The translations under genes and the position numbers were made by a program. Positions 1 through 8,169 of a DNA stretch of 64,000 nt are shown in pieces. The stretch covers positions 1,674,001-1,738,000 of the forward strand of contig CBDCJZ010000003.1 of assembly GCA_965218075.1 (NCBI GenBank), given 5' to 3'. Below the pieces are notes generated by a model, which saw only the letters and a list, made by a program, of their open reading frames with translations, searched no databases and was not told the DNA's origin. Origin of the DNA: JANQHO01 sp965218075 (GTDB lineage Bacteria; Bacteroidota; Bacteroidia; Flavobacteriales; Schleiferiaceae). Position 1 is the stretch's first letter. Each line of letters starts with the position of its first letter.

Positions 1-437
1 TCTCTTGAAGGATTGGGGTATAGGTAGACCTCATTTTTGAACGGGGTTTCATTAACGCCAAAAACTGGTGCAAGTTGAAGCACGACACTACTACTCCAGG
101 ATTTAATAAGACTCACGATAAAAAGATAGCTTTTAGTCCCATCATAATTAGGGATACAAATATTAATAACGGTATCTAGCTCATCTACAGCCGGTGCAAT
201 GGTAGATTGACAGTCTAAATCAAGGTATATAGTCCCATTCCGATTTATGACACCATGATTTACAATCCTTGGGCCACCATACGCGGAGTGGATCAAAAGG
301 TGGACATCTATAGTCAGAGGTGGACATCTATGATCATCTGACTTAGGTTGAAGTGAAATACTACTTATCCGCTCCACCCCGTAAAGGCCATTACCCATCA
401 TCACAAAAAAAAGCAAGGAGGCATATAAATTTTTCAT
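1..437 (-). CDS. Secreted T9SS-type protein, array copy 1 (3' end outside window)
   Basis: The start is the ATG at 435-437; the frame is open to the window edge, so the C-terminus is missing. The N-terminus (MKNLYASLLFFVMMGNGLYG) is a signal peptide with a hydrophobic core. About 145 residues are visible and are nearly the same as the copies at 1434-2060 and 3047-3682, including SDDHRCPPLTIDVHLLI and CIPNYDGTKSYLFI. The last visible residues (VYLYPNPSR) open a T9SS type A sorting domain, so the protein is probably exported to the surface or medium. The central domain has no function I recognise. Confidence is high that it is a gene and low for any specific role. Confidence 0.8.
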   Translation of the reverse strand, partial: MKNLYASLLFFVMMGNGLYGVERISSISLQPKSDDHRCPPLTIDVHLLIHSAYGGPRIVNHGVINRNGTIYLDLDCQSTIAPAVDELDTVINICIPNYDGTKSYLFIVSLIKSWSSSVVLQLAPVFGVNETPFKNEVYLYPNPSR

Positions 438-606
438 TTTATTAGTTTTTTAGTTAAAGCAAAAGGGATCGATTTCTCTGCCATAAAAACCCTTATTCAA
501 TTACCAAGGCTTGGGCACATCTGCCATCTCATCATCACAAACCAAAATCACTATATAAATACCTCTTTCACAATCAAATGATATCTAATGATTAACTCAC
601 TTTCCC
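438..606 (-). repeat. Array spacer A with sorting-domain relic
   Basis: This spacer separates copies 1 and 2 and is almost identical to those at 1267-1433, 2061-2234 and 2880-3046. Read on the minus strand it holds a relic of a T9SS C-terminal tail (stop at 493-495, GIYIVILVCDDEMADA-like in its sister spacers). This copy has a 2-base insertion, so the relic is out of frame here. Next comes a 16-codon frame (MAEKSIPFALTKKLIK) whose TGA overlaps the ATG of copy 1. The relic resembles the end of the protease encoded at 3765-6869. Confidence 0.75.
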
Positions 607-1266
607 CTACTCAATCAGTACTTTCTTAGTGATAATTCCTTTACTAGTTTCCAGCTTTAGGAAGTATTGACCCGTAGAAATTCCGGAGATGCTCAATTGT
701 TTTTGAGGCTCTTTAAATCGTTTTACTTTCTTTCCTTGTAGGCCTATTAAAGAAATATTGAAAACATCTAATTCTCTTGGATATTCCATATTGATAAGGC
801 CCTTTGAAGGATTAGGATATATTTTTATGGCATCATACAACAAAGAATTTAGCTCATTGATATTTGCTTGAGAAGTAGAAATAAAAACGCTATCTCTTGT
901 TTCCCTATTAGTATAGTTACGATACAAACAGTTGGTAGTATCGACAGTATTCGTATCTATAATTGTCCGTACTTGTAAATTATTAATTACAAGCCCCGCT
1001 ATATTTGGAGTAAACAAGGTATCAAAAGGAACAATACCTAAATAACCCGCACATTCCCTAATGTATATGTCAATCCATACCGTATCTGCAAAAACTGAAG
1101 TTGAAGATTCAATTCTATTTATAGAGAGTCCTGTATGAGGGAATATACCTTTTATATAAACTGAATTGGGGAGAGTATTATTTACAATAAATAAACTATC
1201 TATTGATTGAGAAAATAAATTACTTGAAACAATTATTAACCAAAGTGGTATTATAAATGCTTTCAT
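607..1266 (-). CDS. Secreted T9SS type A protein, array copy 2 (divergent domain)
   Basis: The product has 219 residues. A signal peptide (MKAFIIPLWLIIVSSNLFSQ) is followed by a central region of about 120 residues unrelated by eye to its neighbours. It is rich in Ser, Thr, Asn and Ile, with two Cys residues. The C-terminal 70 residues are a T9SS type A sorting domain that starts at IYPNPSKGLINMEYP and ends with about 40 residues identical to the other array members (KVKRFKEPQKQLSISGIS onward). Both the signal peptide and the central part differ from the rest of the array while the tail and spacers are shared. This suggests domain replacement or gene conversion of the flanks. Function is unknown. 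Confidence 0.85.
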   Translation of the reverse strand: MKAFIIPLWLIIVSSNLFSQSIDSLFIVNNTLPNSVYIKGIFPHTGLSINRIESSTSVFADTVWIDIYIRECAGYLGIVPFDTLFTPNIAGLVINNLQVRTIIDTNTVDTTNCLYRNYTNRETRDSVFISTSQANINELNSLLYDAIKIYPNPSKGLINMEYPRELDVFNISLIGLQGKKVKRFKEPQKQLSISGISTGQYFLKLETSKGIITKKVLIE

Positions 1267-1433
1267 TTTATTAGTTTTTTAGTTAAAGCAAAAGGGATCG
1301 ATTTCTCTGCCATAAAAACCCTTATTCAATTACCAAGGCTTGGGCATCTGCCATCTCATCATCACAAACCAAAATCACTATATAAATACCTCTTTCACAA
1401 TCAAATGATATCTAATGATTAACTCACTTTCCC
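1267..1433 (-). repeat. Array spacer B with sorting-domain relic
   Basis: Same unit as 438-606. On the minus strand, positions 1399 to 1322 read in frame as ERGIYIVILVCDDEMADAQA followed by LVIE and a stop. This matches the end of the T9SS protease upstream of the array (ESGIYMVVLVCDNKAVDD then RRLVLVIE). An in-frame stop a few codons earlier shows that it is a relic. The short frame MAEKSIPFALTKKLIK precedes the ATG of copy 2 with an ATGA overlap. Confidence 0.75.
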
Positions 1434-2060
1434 CTACTCAATCAGTACTTTCTTAGTGATAATTCCTTTACTAGTTTCCAGCTTTAGGAAGTATTGACCC
1501 GTAGAAATTCCGGAGATGCTCAATTGTTTTTGAGGCTCTTTAAATCGCTTTACTTTCTTTCCTTGTAGGTCTATTAAAGAAATAGCAGATACATCCAATA
1601 TATTTGGATATTCTATATTGATAACATTTCTTGAAGGATTGGGGTATAGGTAGACCTCATTTTTGAGTGGGGTTTCATTAACGCCAAAAACTGGTGCAAG
1701 TTGAAGCACGACACTACTACTCCAGGGTTTAATAAGACTCACGATAAAAAGATAGTTTTTAGTCCCATCATAATTAGGGATACAAATATTAATAACGGTA
1801 TCTAGCTCATCTACAACCGCTCCAAGACCAGATTGACAGTCTAAATCAAGGTATATAGTCCCATTCCGATTTATGACACCATGATTTACAATCCTTGGGC
1901 CATAATTCCAGGAGTAGATCAAAAGGTGGACATCTATAGTCAGAGGTGGACATCTATGATCATCTGACTTAGGTTGAAGTGAAATATTAACTATATGGTC
2001 CCCGTAAAGGACATTACCCATCATCACAAAAAAAAGCAAGGAGACATATAACTTTTTCAT
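1434..2060 (-). CDS. Secreted T9SS type A protein, array copy 3
   Basis: The product has 208 residues from the ATG at 2060 (MKKLYVSLLFFVMMGNVLYG signal peptide). The frame is open for 18 more codons upstream (MAEKSAPFAFGLTKKVDK). In three sister copies that upstream segment ends in a stop just at the MKN/MKA start, so I reject it as part of the protein. The central domain (SDDHRCPPLTIDVHLLI, GVINRNGTIYLDLDCQS, ICIPNYDGTKNYLFI) is shared with copies 1 and 5. It has three Cys and looks like an all-beta domain. The end is a type A sorting domain (VYLYPNPSRNVINIEYP to KKVLIE). Its role is unknown. Confidence 0.85.
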   Translation of the reverse strand: MKKLYVSLLFFVMMGNVLYGDHIVNISLQPKSDDHRCPPLTIDVHLLIYSWNYGPRIVNHGVINRNGTIYLDLDCQSGLGAVVDELDTVINICIPNYDGTKNYLFIVSLIKPWSSSVVLQLAPVFGVNETPLKNEVYLYPNPSRNVINIEYPNILDVSAISLIDLQGKKVKRFKEPQKQLSISGISTGQYFLKLETSKGIITKKVLIE

Positions 2061-2234
2061 TTTATCAACTTTTTTAGTTAAACCAAAAGCAAAAGGGGCC
2101 GATTTCTCTGCCATAAAAACCCTTATTCAATTACCAAGGCTTGGGCATCTGCCATCTCATCATCACAAACCAAAATCACTATATAAATACCTCTTTCACA
2201 ATCAAATGATATCTAATGATTAACTCACTTTCCC
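2061..2234 (-). repeat. Array spacer C with sorting-domain relic
   Basis: Same unit as the other spacers; the relic sorting-domain tail lies at 2123-2200 on the minus strand. Here the upstream short frame differs by a few inserted bases, so it runs in phase into copy 3 instead of stopping at its start codon. Confidence 0.7.
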
Positions 2235-2879
2235 CTACTCAATCAGTACTTTCTTAGTGATAATTCCTTTACTAGTTTCCAGCTTTAGGAAGTATTGACC
2301 CGTAGAAATTCCGGAGATGCTCAATTGTTTTTGAGGCTCTTTAAATCGCTTTACTTTCTTTCCTTGTAGGTCTATTAAAGAAATAGCAGATACATCCAAT
2401 ATATTTGGATATTCTATATTGATAACATCTCTTGAAGGATTGGGGTATAGGTATACCTCATTTTTGAGTGGGTTTTCATTAACACCAACAAGCGCTGGAA
2501 ATAGAATTGCAATGCTATCTGTATTTAACAAATAACTTACATTAGTTGGAGGAATTTTTTCATAGATCATAATAACTTTTACGATAAAAAGATAGCTTTT
2601 AGCCTTATCATAATTAGGGATAGAAATATTGAGAATGGTATCGTGGCTTGCTCTAAATCCAAACCCCGGCATCGTGTAGAATAAAAAAAGGCCGCCTATA
2701 GTATCATTCTGGTCTAAGACATAATGACTTGAATATCTTGGCGCATGCCCTGTCACTTTCACATAGACATCTATAGACCCATTTGGCTTAGGGTGAAATG
2801 AAATACTATCTATCTGTGCCGCATGAAGACCATTACCCATCATCACAAAAAAAAGCAAGGAGGCATATAAATTTTTCAT
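2235..2879 (-). CDS. Secreted T9SS type A protein, array copy 4
   Basis: The product has 214 residues. Its signal peptide is almost that of copy 1 (MKNLYASLLFFVMMGNGLHA). The central domain is a diverged relative of copies 1, 3 and 5. It keeps ISFHPKPNGSIDVYVKV and the ISIPNYDKAKSYLFI motif but has lost the Cys residues, and the loop regions are rewritten. The sorting domain (VYLYPNPSRDVINIEYP to KKVLIE) is identical to copy 5 for at least 60 residues. This mosaic of constant ends and variable middle is the hallmark of the array. Function is unknown. Confidence 0.85.
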   Translation of the reverse strand: MKNLYASLLFFVMMGNGLHAAQIDSISFHPKPNGSIDVYVKVTGHAPRYSSHYVLDQNDTIGGLFLFYTMPGFGFRASHDTILNISIPNYDKAKSYLFIVKVIMIYEKIPPTNVSYLLNTDSIAILFPALVGVNENPLKNEVYLYPNPSRDVINIEYPNILDVSAISLIDLQGKKVKRFKEPQKQLSISGISTGQYFLKLETSKGIITKKVLIE

Positions 2880-3046
2880 TTTATTAGTTTTTTAGTTAAA
2901 GCAAAAGGGATCGATTCCTCTGCCATAAAAACCCTTATTCAATTACCAAGGTTTGGGCATCTGCCATCTCATCATCACAAACCAAAATCACTATATAAAT
3001 ACCTCTTTCACAATCAAATGATATCTAATGATTAACTCACTTTCCC
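2880..3046 (-). repeat. Array spacer D with sorting-domain relic
   Basis: Near-identical to the other spacers; the relic tail is at 2935-3012 on the minus strand. The short upstream frame reads MAEESIPFALTKKLIK and stops with an ATGA overlap at the start of copy 4. Confidence 0.75.
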
Positions 3047-3682
3047 CTACTCAATCAGTACTTTCTTAGTGATAATTCCTTTACTGGTTTCCAGCTTTAG
3101 GAAGTATTGACCCGTAGAAATTCCGGAGATGCTCAATTGTTTTTGAGGCTCTTTAAATCGCTTTACTTTCTTTCCTTGTAGGTCTATTAAAGAAATAGCA
3201 GATACATCCAATATATTTGGATATTCTATATTGATAACATCTCTTGAAGGATTAGGGTATAGGTATACCTCATTTTTGAACGGGGTTTCATTAACGCCAA
3301 AAACTGGTGCAAGTTGAAGCACGACACTATTACTATTACTCCAAGGTTGAATAAGACTCGCGATAAAAAGATAGCTTTTAGTCCCATCATAATTAGGGAT
3401 ACAAATATTAATAACGGTATCTAGCTCATCTTCAGCCGGTGCAATGGTAGATTGACAGTCTAAATCAAGGTATATAGTCCCATTCCGATTTATGACACCA
3501 TGATTTACAATCCTTGGGTCATGATACGCGGAGTGGATCAAAAGGTGGACATCTATAGTCAGAGGTGGACATCTATGATCATCTGACTTAGGTTGAAGTG
3601 AAATACTACTTATCCACTCCACCCCGTAAAGGACATTACCCATCATCACAAAAAAAAGCAAGGAGACATATAACTTTTTCAT
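3047..3682 (-). CDS. Secreted T9SS type A protein, array copy 5
   Basis: The product has 211 residues from the ATG at 3682 (MKKLYVSLLFFVMMGNVLYG). The in-phase extension to 3736 (MAEESAPFAFGLTKKVDK) is rejected for the reason given for copy 3. The central domain is close to copies 1 and 3, with local differences (HSAYHDP, an extra SN repeat near SNSNSVV) and the same Cys positions. The type A sorting domain is identical to its sisters. It is the copy nearest the protease gene, whose stop lies 82 bases upstream, so it may be the founder of the array. Confidence 0.85.
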   Translation of the reverse strand: MKKLYVSLLFFVMMGNVLYGVEWISSISLQPKSDDHRCPPLTIDVHLLIHSAYHDPRIVNHGVINRNGTIYLDLDCQSTIAPAEDELDTVINICIPNYDGTKSYLFIASLIQPWSNSNSVVLQLAPVFGVNETPFKNEVYLYPNPSRDVINIEYPNILDVSAISLIDLQGKKVKRFKEPQKQLSISGISTGQYFLKLETSKGIITKKVLIE

Positions 3683-3764
3683 TTTATCAACTTTTTTAGT
3701 TAAACCAAAAGCAAAGGGGGCCGATTCCTCTGCCATAAAACATTATTCAATCCGAAGCCCATGA

Positions 3765-6700
3765 TTATTCAATTACCAATACCAATCTCCTATCATCCAC
3801 AGCCTTATTATCACAAACCAAAACCACCATATAAATACCTGATTCATACTCAGAAGTATTTATGGTAAATTCAGTATTATCTACCTCTAAAGGATAGGTT
3901 ATCTCCTCAATATTCGTGTTAACCCCTGATAGCATCAAATAGGCCGAGCTCACATCTTCAACTAGATAGCGTACAACTACCTCGTCCTCTGCCGGGTTGG
4001 GATATAAAGCGGTTAATTTTCTGTTGGGATTTACCGTTACTTCTACCTCGTCATAATCTTTAAATCCATCAGCAAGGGCAATTACTTCTAATTTGTATGT
4101 ATGAGTAAACTCGGGAGAAATGGTTACACTCTCGCCCGTGGATATCAAGCTACCTTCTGAGTTATACCAATTGTAGATGGCTGCTTCTGCTAGCTGCTCT
4201 GCTACAATCGTTACCGATTCGCCTCGGTTTATTTCCCTATCCCCTCCTGCATTGGCAGCAAATGGTTCTCTCGGATATTTCTTCACTCTAAAGTGAACTC
4301 CTCCTGTCCAATGCTCCTCCACTTCAATTCGTGCAGTACTGTGCTTTTGGATAAGATGATACTCAAACTCACTCTCTTCCGAACCCCGATCTATCAAAAA
4401 ACTGAAGCCAACATAAATGGGAACTCTTGTATTAGCAGGAAAACTCAGATTGTTAAAGCTCACTACTATATTAGTGCCTCCTATAATAATTTCACGTTCT
4501 CCTCTAATTCTCATATCTTCTCGGTCGTGAAGCTGAGACTCAAAAATATCCCATCCCTGCTCGTCAAACCTAAGGCTTACTTCAGCTTCTTCCGTTAGGG
4601 GACTTACATCAGCATTCTCAGGGACTCTCAAAATAAGGTCATAGCTTGCTTCCTCATCTCTCGAATTCCCAACATATACAAAGGAGCCAGGAGGATAATA
4701 GAGGGCATCAGCAAATACTCTACTCCAATCGCGTACTATATCTATTATCGCTACGTTTCGCATAGAAACGTTGTTGTTTTGGTAAATATCTTGGTATAAG
4801 TCATTGGGATGAACCGTAATGGGGTCATCAGCCACATCCTCTATTCTCGCTAAAAGACAAGATGCCCACTTGTTATGGATACGGGGATTGGGGACATTCC
4901 AGGTAAACTCGAGGATGGTATCTTGCCCAGGTTGTAGAGCAGGGACGTTTAGGGTGTCTATCCTGTTGCCAATAGTGGTGTTAGTGCCATCCCAATTTTG
5001 AGGCCAAGATGAACTGCTCGCTGCCTTTGTCCAATACAGACTCAATTTTTCTGTGCCCATGGAGGACGCACAGCCTTTATTTGTCACTCTCACATATACA
5101 TATACAGGAGAGCGACTAGAATATTCAGCAGCTTGATTTTGATGATTGGTCAGCCCATCATCTTGGTTTCTCACCCAAATATCAGGGCTTTTATCAGAAA
5201 ATCCACCGGCCCAGGGATAGCCCGCATCATATCCTGAATCATTGTGGCGGTCTCGCATAGATAAGTCAAGGGAAAGCGTCTCAGATGCTTCCAAAACAGC
5301 CGCATGGGCATCCACTAAGCCATATCCCATTTTATTATTCCATCTTCCCAAAGGATGAGCTGAGGAATTGCTGTAGGTATAAGGGCTTATTTTCTGGGCA
5401 GTTTTTTCGATGATGTCTCTGACCTCACGACCCTTGAGACAGGGGTTTCGTGACAATATGAGCGCCGCTATACCCGAAACATGGGGAGCAGCCATGGACG
5501 TTCCATCATATCTTGCAATGGAATTATTCTGAATGGTAGAAAGAATATCAGCTCCTGGAGCTACTACATCTAATTTATTGCCATAAGCAGATCCATACCA
5601 ACGCCTCCCCGATGAAGTGATTGCTCCCACAACGAGAATATCTGGATTGGATTTTGCTGGATAATGCACACAAGTATCAGGATTAAAAGAACGTATATTC
5701 CCTGATATAAAAACTACCACAGTACCTAAGCCGTTCCTACCCTTATTTAAAGCATTGGTAATGGCGTTGTCTATTAAGGCACTATAAAAAGAAGAATTAC
5801 TACCACAGCCTGAGTGTCCCAAAAACCAAGAGTTGTTGATAACATCAGCACCATGTTGCCAAGCCCAATTAATTCCATTTGCCAGGTTAGATGAAATATT
5901 TGGATAGTTTGAATGTTGAATGCCGAAACTATTGCTTACACTCATTAATTTCGAATTGGGCGCTACTCCTACCACCTGTAAGTTGTTATTCCTCACTGCT
6001 CCAATAGTTCCAGCTACATGAGTTCCATGATTTCCATGTAAACCGCTCGGTGAAGTCCTCGTTTCAGTATCGTAGCTCAAAGGTGAAAGGTTACTTGCTA
6101 AGTCCAAATGATTCAAGTCAATACCATTATCTAAGACTGCTACTTTAACACCGCTGCCCGTCGAGATATTCCAGGCATCACAAGCATTAATGTCAATGGT
6201 TGAATCAGAGCTGTTTTTTAGTCCCCATAAGCTGGAAAAACTGGAGTCATTTACACAGCCCGTTGAGTAGTTCAACATAAATGCAGGGTCTACTTCAGCA
6301 AATAATCCGGTTTCATAAAAATAATTACAAACTTTCAGAGAGTTGCCAACAGTAGAACCGGTACAAGACAGTGTAAACCAAAGGGGCATAAATTCATTTT
6401 GCTCTACTACTGTAACTCTTTTCATTGATGCATGTTCATAGAGTGAACTTCTGTCTTCAATTCGCTTCAACTTCACATGAAAGTAATTGGATAAACCCAC
6501 TTTCTCACCTTCTGTTCCCCCAACATAGGGAGAAACTACTTCTACTCCAGTGGTGTTTTTGATAGAAGTCGATATTCGATGGTATTCCAGACTATCAGGT
6601 ATCGTTCTAAATTTAATCTCTGCCCAATGAGCGTCCTCATCAGAGGTAGTACCACTAAAGGACTTTAGAGTGTATTCATCTAGCTCATTTTGGATATCTT

Positions 6701-6869
6701 CAGCAAATCCAGTAAACTGATTATTAGTTTTTATGAATAAGTATTCTCTGTTGAGATTGAGATAAATCTCCTCCCCTTTATAGTAGTAATACAGGTTATT
6801 TTGTGCTAAAAGTATTATAGGAAATGTAAACAAATGCCATGCAGCAAAGGAGAATAAAAGCTTTTTCAT
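3765..6869 (-). CDS. Subtilisin-like (S8) serine protease with T9SS sorting domain
   Basis: The product has about 1034 residues from the ATG at 6869 (MKKLLFSFAAWHLFTFPIIL signal peptide). ATG at 6875 is also possible, and the longer frame to 6932 is unlikely. The peptidase S8 triad is intact: Asp near 247 (VAVLDNGIDL), His near 281 (HGTHVAG) and Ser near 458 (GTSMAAPHVSG). An N-terminal propeptide-like region of about 230 residues precedes it. After the catalytic domain come a CARDB-like region with paired Cys, an Ig/PKD-like segment (AGGDREINRGESVTI) and a type A sorting domain (ALYPNPAEDEVVVRY). It is predicted to be an exported surface or secreted protease. It lies upstream of the array on the same strand. 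Confidence 0.92.
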   Translation of the reverse strand: MKKLLFSFAAWHLFTFPIILLAQNNLYYYYKGEEIYLNLNREYLFIKTNNQFTGFAEDIQNELDEYTLKSFSGTTSDEDAHWAEIKFRTIPDSLEYHRISTSIKNTTGVEVVSPYVGGTEGEKVGLSNYFHVKLKRIEDRSSLYEHASMKRVTVVEQNEFMPLWFTLSCTGSTVGNSLKVCNYFYETGLFAEVDPAFMLNYSTGCVNDSSFSSLWGLKNSSDSTIDINACDAWNISTGSGVKVAVLDNGIDLNHLDLASNLSPLSYDTETRTSPSGLHGNHGTHVAGTIGAVRNNNLQVVGVAPNSKLMSVSNSFGIQHSNYPNISSNLANGINWAWQHGADVINNSWFLGHSGCGSNSSFYSALIDNAITNALNKGRNGLGTVVVFISGNIRSFNPDTCVHYPAKSNPDILVVGAITSSGRRWYGSAYGNKLDVVAPGADILSTIQNNSIARYDGTSMAAPHVSGIAALILSRNPCLKGREVRDIIEKTAQKISPYTYSNSSAHPLGRWNNKMGYGLVDAHAAVLEASETLSLDLSMRDRHNDSGYDAGYPWAGGFSDKSPDIWVRNQDDGLTNHQNQAAEYSSRSPVYVYVRVTNKGCASSMGTEKLSLYWTKAASSSSWPQNWDGTNTTIGNRIDTLNVPALQPGQDTILEFTWNVPNPRIHNKWASCLLARIEDVADDPITVHPNDLYQDIYQNNNVSMRNVAIIDIVRDWSRVFADALYYPPGSFVYVGNSRDEEASYDLILRVPENADVSPLTEEAEVSLRFDEQGWDIFESQLHDREDMRIRGEREIIIGGTNIVVSFNNLSFPANTRVPIYVGFSFLIDRGSEESEFEYHLIQKHSTARIEVEEHWTGGVHFRVKKYPREPFAANAGGDREINRGESVTIVAEQLAEAAIYNWYNSEGSLISTGESVTISPEFTHTYKLEVIALADGFKDYDEVEVTVNPNRKLTALYPNPAEDEVVVRYLVEDVSSAYLMLSGVNTNIEEITYPLEVDNTEFTINTSEYESGIYMVVLVCDNKAVDDRRLVLVIE

Positions 6870-7149
6870 GTTCATGCAATTTAAGATTATAATTATTAAA
6901 ATAGACAGATAGACAGCAAGGTTAGACAGCAAGGTTATAAAATATAATTGTAAATGCCAAGCCTAACTTATAAAAAAGTAATTTTGAATTAGTTAACGAT
7001 GGATTTGAATTAGTTAACGATGGAATTTAGCATTTTCGCGATGATTAATAGCTTGATTTCCTATTAAGAAATACCAAATCCAACAGGGGGGTTTTTTATG
7101 CCATTTTAACTCATTCTTATATCAAGTTGGCATATCAAACTCACACTGA
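6870..7149. repeat. Intergenic with two short tandem duplications
   Basis: The gap between the protease and korB holds a 13-base direct duplication (6911-6923 and 6924-6936) and a 21-base perfect tandem duplication (6983-7003 and 7004-7024). Both lie in the probable leader or promoter region of the protease. No gene is visible. Confidence 0.6.
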
Positions 7150-8169
7150 TTATTCTACTGTCCAGGTATTTTTACCTTTAATTAAGTCATCCAAATTTCC
7201 TTGTTCCTGAAGTTCTATTGCTTTATTAATTTGATTTTGCAATGTTTCTTCATAAACAAGGCGATTTTCCCTATAGAGTACTCCAAATGGACGGGGAAAG
7301 CTATCTTCGGCGGGTTTGTGGTCAAAAAATCGACTTAGTATGTATGCTTTGACGGGGTTATATTCATCATGTAACCATAGGTCAGTGCTATATGTTTTTT
7401 CGAGATTTACAATCTGCAGCTTAAGTCCGTCTAGCTTAAGTCCTCTTTTTCCATCATCGTAAATAAGAGGTTTCCCGTGATTCAGCTTAACTATATTTCC
7501 CCCCCTCTGTTTTCTATCTACCCAAGGTTCAAAAGCACCATCATTAAATACATTGCAATTCTGATAAATTTCCACATATGAAGTTCCCTTGTGCTCATAG
7601 GCTTTCTTTAGAATTTCTCTCAAATGTACCGGATCCCGGTCAGCAGTACGGGCAACAAAAGTGGCATCTGCTCCTAAGGCTAAAGACAAGGGGTTAAAAG
7701 GATGGTCTATACTTCCTAGGGGACTGGATTTGGTGTGTTTTCCCAATTCAGAAGTGGGAGAATATTGTCCTTTGGTAAGACCGTAAATCTCATTATTGAA
7801 AAGCAGCACATTAATATCCAAATTTCTACGTAAAAGATGGATCAAATGATTTCCTCCAATAGATAGACCATCACCATCACCTGTAATCACCCAAACGCTT
7901 AAACGGGGATTTACTGCTTTTAGCCCGCTGGCTAAAGAAGGAGCCCTGCCATGTATGCTGTGTATCCCGTAGGCGTTCATATAGTAAGGAAATCGGCTGT
8001 TACAGCCAATGCCCGAAACAAATACTAGGTTTTCCCGAGCAATCCCCAATTCTGGCAATATCGTTTGCATTTGCTTTAGTATGCTGTAATCTCCACAACC
8101 GGGACACCACCTCACATCTTGGTCACTGCTAAAGTCTTTAGCCGTTAAAGTTTGCTGATCAGCACTCAT
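7150..8169 (-). CDS. korB: 2-oxoacid:ferredoxin oxidoreductase, beta subunit
   Basis: The product has 339 residues, the usual size for the thiamine-diphosphate subunit. WCPGCGDYSI near residue 21 carries the conserved Cys pair. GDGDGLSIGGNH followed by NNEIYGLTKGQYSPTSE is the TPP/Mg-binding segment. The enzyme decarboxylates 2-oxoglutarate (or a related 2-oxoacid) to the acyl-CoA, passing electrons to ferredoxin. The start overlaps the stop of the alpha gene by ATGA (8166-8169), so the subunits are translationally coupled. The substrate cannot be fixed from sequence alone; 2-oxoglutarate is the usual one in this group. Confidence 0.93.
   Translation of the reverse strand: MSADQQTLTAKDFSSDQDVRWCPGCGDYSILKQMQTILPELGIARENLVFVSGIGCNSRFPYYMNAYGIHSIHGRAPSLASGLKAVNPRLSVWVITGDGDGLSIGGNHLIHLLRRNLDINVLLFNNEIYGLTKGQYSPTSELGKHTKSSPLGSIDHPFNPLSLALGADATFVARTADRDPVHLREILKKAYEHKGTSYVEIYQNCNVFNDGAFEPWVDRKQRGGNIVKLNHGKPLIYDDGKRGLKLDGLKLQIVNLEKTYSTDLWLHDEYNPVKAYILSRFFDHKPAEDSFPRPFGVLYRENRLVYEETLQNQINKAIELQEQGNLDDLIKGKNTWTVE

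Noticed and set aside
2061..2114. Eighteen-residue N-terminal extension of array copy 3 (and 3683-3736 for copy 5)
   Set aside because: The same sequence in copies 1, 2 and 4 ends with a stop at the gene start, and the signal peptide begins at the later ATG.
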